From Gammaproteobacteria bacterium (GTDB lineage Bacteria > Pseudomonadota > Gammaproteobacteria > Steroidobacterales > GCA-2729495): 35,364 nt of DNA. The notes under the pieces are model-generated. The model was not told where the DNA came from. It saw only the letters and a list, made by a program, of their open reading frames with translations, and made no database searches. Shown piece by piece: positions 25,415 through 35,364 of the stretch; the first letter of the stretch is position 1, and the number at the start of each line of letters is the position of its first letter. The translations under genes and the position numbers were made by a program. The DNA lies in contig VGVH01000025.1 in assembly GCA_016874095.1 (NCBI GenBank), positions 1 to 35,364 of the forward strand, written 5' to 3'.

Positions 25415-26647
25415 ATGGCTCGTGACTCGCGCATGCCGGGTGCCGCGGCGCTCGGCTGGATCGTCATGCTGCTCTACACGGTTCACACCTGGATCAGCGT
25501 GCGCATGCCGCGCATCGAGAAGTCCTCGCTGCTGCGCGAGGAGTTGCGCGGCTGGCACTACCTGCTCGGGATGCTGCTGTTCGTCGCCCTGGCGCTGCGG
25601 CTCTGGCACGCGCTGCGTGACCGGCCGCCGCCGGCCGCTGCCGGCATGACGCTGGCCGGGCACGACTGGGCCCGCCGGCTCGCCACGAGTTTTTACCTGA
25701 TCCTCTTCGTGATGCCGGTCATCGGCATCGGCCAGGCATGGACGGATGGCCTCACCGTGCATGTCGGGCCGTTCTTCGACCTGCCCGCCTGGGTCGAGGA
25801 AAGCCGCAGTGGCTGGATGTTGACCGGCTATTTCCACTCCGCCTTCGGTTTCGCCGCGGTCTACCTGACCTTCGTCGGGCTCGCGACGGCGGCGTGGTTC
25901 TGGATCCGTCGCGGCGTGGGGCCGATCGCTGCGTTCCCGCCCGGCTTCGGCGCGCAGCTTTGGGTCGTCGGCCTGCTGACGATCTACGCCTTCAGCACCT
26001 TCGACGAGAAGGCGAGTCCCTGGCCCGCAATCGGCGGCTACCTTGGATTGACGGCGTTGGTCTGGGGCGCAGGCTTCGTCCTCGGTCGGGGTCGCGCGCA
26101 GCGCCTGTCGAGCGGTGTGCCCGTGGGCGCCGTCGCGCGCTGGGGCGGCATCGCGACGATACTCGCCGTCGTCGGGATCGCCAGCTATGGCCCGTTTGCG
26201 ATGTTCGGTGTCGCGCCGTGGGCGATTACCGACGAAATCATCGTGGCGCCGGAGAGCGTTCGTTCGCATGCCGCGCCGGTCATGGCCGTGCAGGTTTCGC
26301 CCGAGACGGAGTTCGAGCGCCAGGTGAAGGAAGAAACCTACAAGTGGTGCCGCTTCTGCCACACCGTGGCGCAGAACGACAAGCACCTGGCCGGCCCCAA
26401 CCTGTACGCGATCTTCGGGCAGCAGGCGGCGACGGTGCCGAATTTCAGTTACTCCGAGGCGCTTGCTGCCCGTGGGCGCGCCGGCCTGAAGTGGGACGAA
26501 GCTGCCCTTGATGCATTCATTGCAGCGCCGGGCGACTTCGTGCCGGGCACGTCGATGAAGCCGTCGATGGGCCCGATCACGGACCCCGCAACCCGCGCGG
26601 CCATCATCAATATCCTCAAGCGCGAGACGATGCCCGCATCACCCTGA
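25415..26647 (+). CDS. Cytochrome b561-like membrane domain fused to a c-type cytochrome
   Basis: The 410-residue protein has an N-terminal b561-like half with several membrane segments and histidines placed as haem-b ligands (YTVHTW His24, GWHYLLG His48, RLWHALRD His65, GYFHSAFG His141). Two further membrane segments follow (about 182-225), then a third (about 245-265). The last 120 residues are a class I cytochrome c domain with CRFCH (312-316, haem-c attachment) and downstream methionines in GTSMKPSM (Met381 or Met385). It likely passes electrons between the quinone pool or haem b and a periplasmic acceptor; the partner is unknown. GAGGAGG lies 7 bases before the ATG and the gene follows gatB by 12 bp. 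Confidence 0.82.
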   Translation: MARDSRMPGAAALGWIVMLLYTVHTWISVRMPRIEKSSLLREELRGWHYLLGMLLFVALALRLWHALRDRPPPAAAGMTLAGHDWARRLATSFYLILFVMPVIGIGQAWTDGLTVHVGPFFDLPAWVEESRSGWMLTGYFHSAFGFAAVYLTFVGLATAAWFWIRRGVGPIAAFPPGFGAQLWVVGLLTIYAFSTFDEKASPWPAIGGYLGLTALVWGAGFVLGRGRAQRLSSGVPVGAVARWGGIATILAVVGIASYGPFAMFGVAPWAITDEIIVAPESVRSHAAPVMAVQVSPETEFERQVKEETYKWCRFCHTVAQNDKHLAGPNLYAIFGQQAATVPNFSYSEALAARGRAGLKWDEAALDAFIAAPGDFVPGTSMKPSMGPITDPATRAAIINILKRETMPASP

Positions 26648-26722
26648 AGAAGGGCGCGACAGCAACCGCATCCGGTTGCTAGAGTGTGACAGGGACACGA
26701 CGGACGGAACGGGCGGCGAATC

Positions 26723-27802
26723 GTGGCGGACACGACCTGGAACACCGAGCGCATCTTGCGCCTCGTGGCGCTGACGCTGCTCGTCCTCGCCTGCCTGCAG
26801 ATCATCCTGCCGTTCCTGGGCGCGATCGCCTGGGCCGCGATCATCGCCATCACCGTCTGGCCGGCATTCCTGTGGCTGGCGGCGCGCCTCGGCCAGCGGC
26901 CGCGGCTGGCAGCCTCGATCTGCGCCGTCGTGCTGATCGCCCTGCTGGTGCTGCCTTTCGCGCTGATGGTCGCGACGCTCGGTCAGGCGGTGCCGCAGGT
27001 TGCGGGGTTCGTCCAGGACCTGGCCGTGACGATCGCGCCCGAGCCGCCCGACTGGCTGTCCGGCCTTCCCGGTGTGGGTCAACTGCTCGCCGAAGTCTGG
27101 CGCAGCGCGGTGACCGACATGGCCGGCCTGATGCGCCGCGCCCTGCCGGCCGCCGAGCAGGCCGGCGGCTGGGCGCTGGCGCAGGGCGCGAACCTCGCCA
27201 TCACGGTGCTCGAATTCCTGTTCGCGATCCTGATCGCCGGTGTGATGCTGGTGACGGCCGACCGTTTTCAGGACCTGGCGGAGCGGCTCGCCTCGCGGCT
27301 CGACATCGGGGACGGCGCGCGCCTGATCGGCATCGTCGTCGGGACCGTCCGCAGCGTGTCGATCGGGCTGGTGGGTACCGCGTCCGCACAGGCGTTGCTC
27401 GCGTCGCTCGGCTTCGTGCTGGCGCAGGTGCCCGGCGCGGGGCTGCTCGGCTTCATGACGTTCATGCTCGCGCTGGTGCAGCTGCCGACCTTCCTCGTGT
27501 GGGCACCGGCGACCGCCTGGCTGTGGTTCAGCGGCAGCGAGGGTCCCGCGATCTTCCTCGGGCTGTGGGGCCTGCTGCTCGTCAACACGGTCGACAATTT
27601 CCTGCGGCCCTGGCTGATCAGCCGTGGCGCCCGGTTGCCCTTCGCGCTGATCCTGATGGGCGTACTCGGCGGGCTGCTCGCCTGGGGGATCATCGGCCTG
27701 TTCATCGGGCCGACGCTGCTCGCGGTTGCTTACTCGCTGATCCGCACCTGGATGGGTGACGCCGAGGCGCGCGTCACTGCGCAGGGCGAGCCGGGGCAGT
27801 AA
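26723..27802 (+). CDS. AI-2E family transporter (PerM/TqsA-like permease)
   Basis: The 359-residue membrane protein has two to three N-terminal segments, a central soluble stretch, and a cluster of C-terminal segments with FVLAQVPGAGLLGFMTFMLALVQLPTF and a NTVDNFLRPWLISRGARLPFALILMGVLGG motif. That last motif marks the AI-2E (UPF0118) family. Members include the TqsA autoinducer-2 exporter and Na+/H+ antiporters, so the substrate here is unknown. The start is a GTG at 26723 giving VADTTWNTERILRLV. The stop lies 29 bp inside the 3' end of the convergent sulfotransferase gene. Confidence 0.92.
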   Translation: MADTTWNTERILRLVALTLLVLACLQIILPFLGAIAWAAIIAITVWPAFLWLAARLGQRPRLAASICAVVLIALLVLPFALMVATLGQAVPQVAGFVQDLAVTIAPEPPDWLSGLPGVGQLLAEVWRSAVTDMAGLMRRALPAAEQAGGWALAQGANLAITVLEFLFAILIAGVMLVTADRFQDLAERLASRLDIGDGARLIGIVVGTVRSVSIGLVGTASAQALLASLGFVLAQVPGAGLLGFMTFMLALVQLPTFLVWAPATAWLWFSGSEGPAIFLGLWGLLLVNTVDNFLRPWLISRGARLPFALILMGVLGGLLAWGIIGLFIGPTLLAVAYSLIRTWMGDAEARVTAQGEPGQ

Positions 27803-29345
27803 GCCCGAGAACGCGGCGCGCGGGCTCGAGCTGCGCCGCGTAGCGTTCCGCCTTCTTCACCGACGTCCGGTACAGCGGCTGGCGCACCTGCCGCGCGCTG
27901 GCCGTGCGCACGCCGCGGCGGGTTTCATGGAAACGCAGCGCCCGCTCGCTCCACGGCAGGCCGCAGAACTCGTAGAGCCGGCGGATCTCCGTTTCGGGTT
28001 CCGCCACCAGCTGCTCGTAGCGCACGGTGTGGATCCGCGCCGGGAAGAGCGTCTTCCAGTGCGCCATGACGCGGTCCTGGTCGAGGTGCAGGCGCGCGAC
28101 GTGCTCGAGGTTGTGGCCATAGCCCAGGGTGTAGAAAGCCTGCTGGTAGGTGCTGAGGCAGGTGTCCAGCGGGTCGCGCAGTGTGTGCACGAACAGGGCC
28201 TCGGGCAGCACCAGCGCCAGCAGACCCAGGTATTTCCAGTTGGTGAATTGCTTGTCGACGAAGGCAGGCGCCTGCGTATAAACCCGCTGTATTTCCGCGA
28301 GGTAGTCGCGGCGCAGGTTGGCGATGTCCTGCGCGCTGAGGCGGTCGGCGATCTCGGGGTAGGGTGGCTCGCCGTAGCGGCGGCGTGCGAGGTCGAGCAG
28401 CAGCCAGGGAAAGATGCCGGTTTCTCCGGCTGCCTCGACGCCGTCGGCGCTGACCAGGATCTGCTCGGTGAGCGTCGAGCCACTGCGCGGCATGCCCAGC
28501 ACGAAGATCGGACGCGGGCCCGGCGTGACAGCGGCGGGTTCACGCGCGGCGAACCAGGCCCGGTCGAGTCGTGCGAGCAGTGCATCGGCTATTTCCGTCT
28601 CGTCTTCGCACACCCAGGGGTCCTGCGCGGCGAGGAGCGCCTGAGCGCGGTCGAGCCACAGGAACTCACGCGCGGGGTCGCCACGCTCGCGCCAGGCGAA
28701 GGCCAGGGCAGACCACGCGGCGATACGCTCGGCCGTCGTCGCCGGCGCCGCGGCCTCGAGCCAGGCGATGTCCGCGTCGCTGAGCGGCACGATCTGCGCC
28801 AGAGACCGCCACGCCGCGAAGAATCGCCGGTCGCTATCGAGCAGTGCCCGCAGGGTGCTGGCGGCCGCGCCGTGATCGCCGATTTCCCCGAGCAGTTCAC
28901 CGCGGGCATGCAGCAGGCGGGCGGACCGCGGGTCGCGCGCGAGCGCCTGTGACAGCAGTTCGATGGCCTGTTCATGGCGGCCGCTCATCTGCAGCGCGCG
29001 CATGACGCCGAGCACGTCGTCCGTCTCGCTGACGCCCAGGGCGAGCAGGCGCCGCGCTGCCGTCAGGGCATCGCCGGCGCGGCCCAGATAGAGCAGCGCC
29101 TGCAGTTGCAGGCTCGTGGCCGCGACCATCGCCCCGGGCAGGCGTCGCAGCTGCTCGCCAATGTGGATCGCCACCTCGGGCGCATCGCGGCCGATCGCGG
29201 CCCGGGCGGTGTTGATCGCTGCGGCCACGGTGGCCTGGCGCGGCGGCGCCCCGGGCGCCAATGAAATCCGCGTCCGGATGCCCGCGAGGGCCCGCAATGG
29301 CTTGGGGCGGTTGTCGGTGCCGGGACGGTCTGGGGTGCGGTTCAT
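27774..29345 (-). CDS. TPR-containing sulfotransferase family protein
   Basis: The ATG at 29345 gives 523 residues; the frame runs upstream for 100 low-sense codons that I exclude. The N-terminal half (about 40-260) is helical with TPR-like repeats (AINTARAAIGRD, GRAGDALTAARRLLALG, GRHEQAIELLSQALARDP, GDHGAAASTLRALLD). The C-terminal half is a P-loop sulfotransferase fold with the PAPS 5'-phosphate loop FVLGMPRSGSTLTEQIL (about 281-297), and a VHTLRDPLDTCLSTY segment for the 3'-phosphate. Such proteins transfer sulfate from PAPS; the acceptor is not known. It is divergent from the ArsR-type gene and convergent with the permease. Confidence 0.9.
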   Translation of the reverse strand: MNRTPDRPGTDNRPKPLRALAGIRTRISLAPGAPPRQATVAAAINTARAAIGRDAPEVAIHIGEQLRRLPGAMVAATSLQLQALLYLGRAGDALTAARRLLALGVSETDDVLGVMRALQMSGRHEQAIELLSQALARDPRSARLLHARGELLGEIGDHGAAASTLRALLDSDRRFFAAWRSLAQIVPLSDADIAWLEAAAPATTAERIAAWSALAFAWRERGDPAREFLWLDRAQALLAAQDPWVCEDETEIADALLARLDRAWFAAREPAAVTPGPRPIFVLGMPRSGSTLTEQILVSADGVEAAGETGIFPWLLLDLARRRYGEPPYPEIADRLSAQDIANLRRDYLAEIQRVYTQAPAFVDKQFTNWKYLGLLALVLPEALFVHTLRDPLDTCLSTYQQAFYTLGYGHNLEHVARLHLDQDRVMAHWKTLFPARIHTVRYEQLVAEPETEIRRLYEFCGLPWSERALRFHETRRGVRTASARQVRQPLYRTSVKKAERYAAQLEPARRVLGLTAPARPAQ

Positions 29346-29650
29346 CAGCGAGCTGTCGGTTACGGCCCGGGGCGCAGCATGGCACGGTCCGGCTGCAGCT
29401 TGGGAGTCTGCGGAGATCGGCGAATTTTGCCGCATGTTCGCGGCACGATCGCGACGCAGTTCACTTGGGTCTTTACGGCCAGCAGGCGATCGGGGTTGGT
29501 TATCAGCGATTTTGGCCGCACTTAGCCGCTTTTTCGCCCCGATTTCGGCGAATTTACGGCCAGCGCCCGGAATTTCAGTGCCGGACTGTGCGGCGCTGGG
29601 TTTGCATCGCCAGCGCGGAGAAAAAAACTCCGACAGGGGTCTCACAGAAA
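29346..29650. other. Intergenic region between sulfotransferase gene and ArsR-type operon
   Basis: I see no convincing gene in this 305-bp divergent gap. It holds a 12-bp direct repeat TTTACGGCCAGC at 29473-29484 and 29554-29565, and a small CGGAG/CTCCG stem around an A7 run (29616-29632). The stretch is less GC-rich than its surroundings, as expected for promoters of both flanking genes. Confidence 0.6.
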
Positions 29651-29670
29651 TATAAAGGTTTCTTTATAGT
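29651..29670 (+). promoter_or_regulatory. ArsR-type operator palindrome over the promoter of the metF-metH operon
   Basis: TATAAAGGTTTCTTTATA (29651-29668) has perfect 7-bp arms around a 4-nt centre. It ends about 9 bases before the ATG of the ArsR-type gene and overlaps a -10-like TATAGT (29665-29670); TATAAA (29651-29656) is a second -10-like hexamer. AT-rich palindromes of this size over the regulator's own promoter are typical of ArsR-family autorepression. Confidence 0.68.
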
Positions 29671-29677
29671 TCGCTCC

Positions 29678-30634
29678 ATGACGATCGCCACGATACTGAG
29701 CGTGCTCAAGGCCGCCGCAGACCCGACGCGGCTGCGCCTGCTCCTGTTGTTGAGGAGCGGTGAAGCCACGGTCGGTGAACTCGTGGAGGTACTCGGGCAA
29801 AGCCAGCCACGGGTGTCCCGTCACCTGCGCATACTCGACGAGGCGAACCTGGTCGATCACTTCCGCGATGGTCAGTGGGTGTACTACCGGCTCGCGGCGA
29901 CGAGCGGGTCGGACGAACTCGTGGGGTGCGCGGTTTCGCTGGCTCGCGCCGGCGACGCCACTGTCGCGGCCGACCAGGCGCGGATGCTGGCGGTGCGCCG
30001 GCGGCGCGAGCGTTACGCCTGGACCGCCGCAGCGGGGCCGCGCCGATGGACAGGGCCCGGCAGCGACAGGCCAGGGGATAGCCTGCTCCAGCAGGCGCTC
30101 TTCGAAGCGCTGGGGCCGGGTGAGTTCGGCGATGTACTCGACATCGGCGTGGGTTCAGGCGGGGTACTGCGGCTGCTCGCGCCGCGCTGTCGCAGCGCCG
30201 TCGGACTCGATGTGTCGCGCGGCATGCGCGTGCTTGCCCGATCGCGCCTGCAGGAACCGGAATACGCGCACTGCACGATTCGCGCTGGCGACATGCAGGC
30301 GCTGCCGTTCGCGGCCCTGTCGTTCGATCTCGTCGTACTCGATGAAGTGCTTGCGATCGCGACCGACCCCCAGCAGGCGATCATCGAGGCCGCGAGGGTG
30401 CTGAAGCCGGCCGGCCGGCTGCTCGTCATCGACCACATCCGGCCCGCGGCGCTGCGGCTCACGAGCAACGCTGGCGGGCGCGCCATCGCGGAGAACCAGC
30501 TGGGCGCCATGCTGAGGATCGCGGGGCTGCGGTCCGGCGCTACAGCCTGGTTCCCCGGACGCGAACTCGGACTGGCGTGGCTGACCGCGACGCCACGCCC
30601 TGCAGGCGCGAGGCGCGATGCCGATGCTGCCTGA
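29678..30634 (+). CDS. ArsR-family HTH regulator fused to SAM-dependent methyltransferase domain (SahR-like)
   Basis: The 318-residue protein starts MTIATILSVLKAAADPTRLRLLLLL, the ArsR dimer and winged-helix region. The recognition helix lies in GQSQPRVSRHLRILDEANLV and the wing in DGQWVYYRL (about 1-75). No CxC metal-binding pair is present, so it is probably not a metal sensor. From about 145 a class I methyltransferase fold follows: VLDIGVGSGGVLRLLAP (motif I), GLDVSRGM, GDMQALPFAALSFDLVVLDEVL and EAARVLKPAGRLLVIDHIRP. ArsR-type regulators beside SAM-cycle genes include SahR, which senses S-adenosylhomocysteine; a methyltransferase fold able to bind SAM or SAH fits that role. It leads metF (27 bp) and metH. 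No Shine-Dalgarno sequence precedes the ATG. Confidence 0.88.
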   Translation: MTIATILSVLKAAADPTRLRLLLLLRSGEATVGELVEVLGQSQPRVSRHLRILDEANLVDHFRDGQWVYYRLAATSGSDELVGCAVSLARAGDATVAADQARMLAVRRRRERYAWTAAAGPRRWTGPGSDRPGDSLLQQALFEALGPGEFGDVLDIGVGSGGVLRLLAPRCRSAVGLDVSRGMRVLARSRLQEPEYAHCTIRAGDMQALPFAALSFDLVVLDEVLAIATDPQQAIIEAARVLKPAGRLLVIDHIRPAALRLTSNAGGRAIAENQLGAMLRIAGLRSGATAWFPGRELGLAWLTATPRPAGARRDADAA

Positions 30635-35232
<4,598 letters not shown>

Positions 35233-35240
35233 AAGCTGCG

Positions 35241-35286
35241 AAGCTGCGACCCGGCACCTGAACAAGCTGCGACCCGGCACCTGAAC
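35241..35286. repeat. Two tandem copies of a 23-bp repeat downstream of metH
   Basis: Positions 35241-35263 and 35264-35286 are identical 23-bp units beginning AAGCTGCGACCCGG and ending ACCTGAAC; a partial unit, AAGCTGCG, precedes them at 35233-35240. They start 8 bases after the metH stop. The remaining 78 bp of the window show no gene. No hairpin plus T-tract terminator is visible. Confidence 0.8.
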
Positions 35287-35364
35287 CGCCTGAACTGTCT
35301 GCCGCCAGCCGCGGCGAGCCGCAGGCCTCGTCCACCGAAGTTTCCTGACAGCGCGGTTCAGTTG

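Noticed and set aside
23750-26386. Long open frame of 878 codons on the - strand opposite gatB and the cytochrome fusion.
   Set aside because: It is the shadow of high-GC coding sequence on the + strand; the peptide is rich in Arg, Asp and Gly with no family signature, and gatA, gatB and the cytochrome gene are certain.
29346-29645. 100-codon upstream extension of the sulfotransferase frame.
   Set aside because: Low-complexity peptide without similarity that would run through the divergent promoter region; the ATG at 29345 is a better start.
29600-29677. SAM or SAH riboswitch ahead of the metF-metH operon.
   Set aside because: The space between possible transcription starts and the ATG is too short and shows no riboswitch-like helices; control by the ArsR-type palindrome explains the region better.

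Overview
The window is high-GC bacterial chromosome. Housekeeping gene order points to a gammaproteobacterium, probably near the Xanthomonadales/Nevskiales/Steroidobacterales; the exact taxon is inference. Supporting blocks are lptD-surA-pdxA-rsmA-apaG-apaH, mreBCD-mrdA-rodA-mltB-rlpA-dacC-dat-ybeD-lipB, gatCAB divergent from mreB, and a metF-metH operon led by an ArsR-type regulator. No rRNA, tRNA, CRISPR array, transposase or prophage gene was recognised.

Left edge (1-1315): the distal end of an integron cassette array. Two attC-like sites (5-68 and 501-620) show the R''/R' core pair and an extrahelical G in the L'' arm. They bracket a lower-GC cassette encoding a MAPEG-family membrane protein. 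The next cassette starts at 615 with a SnoaL-like gene that is cut off near 860 and joined to the 5'-truncated remainder of a chromosomal hotdog-type gene. No integrase lies in the window; the array must continue to the left.

1316-5245: a HAD-type 5'-nucleotidase, then lgt-thyA (overlapping by 4 nt) on the + strand, converging on apaG-apaH on the - strand. Between rsmA and apaG lies a decayed class II glutamine amidotransferase with Cys2 changed to Arg, a missing middle and a probable frameshift.

5341-11438: the envelope-biogenesis operon lptD-surA-pdxA-rsmA runs on the - strand from a promoter near 10710. The divergent murU (cell-wall recycling) uses a TTG start.

11453-22026: a long - strand cluster for rod-shape peptidoglycan synthesis (mreB, mreC, mreD, mrdA, rodA, mltB, rlpA, dacC) that continues into a D-amino-acid-transaminase-like gene, ybeD and lipB. 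Most junctions are 4-nt overlaps. Two different inverted-repeat elements sit at its margins: a 138-bp element with 29-bp perfect arms between murU and lipB, and a 95-bp element with 27-bp perfect arms between mreC and mreB.

22187-27802: gatC-gatA-gatB on the + strand, then a cytochrome b561-like membrane domain fused to a c-type cytochrome, then an AI-2E-family permease. The permease end overlaps the end of a convergent TPR-sulfotransferase gene (27774-29345).

29346-35364: an ArsR-type HTH fused to a SAM methyltransferase fold, preceded by an 18-bp palindrome over its promoter, leads an operon with metF and a full-length cobalamin-dependent metH. This looks like a self-contained methionine-cycle unit of the SahR type. 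A 23-bp tandem repeat follows metH.
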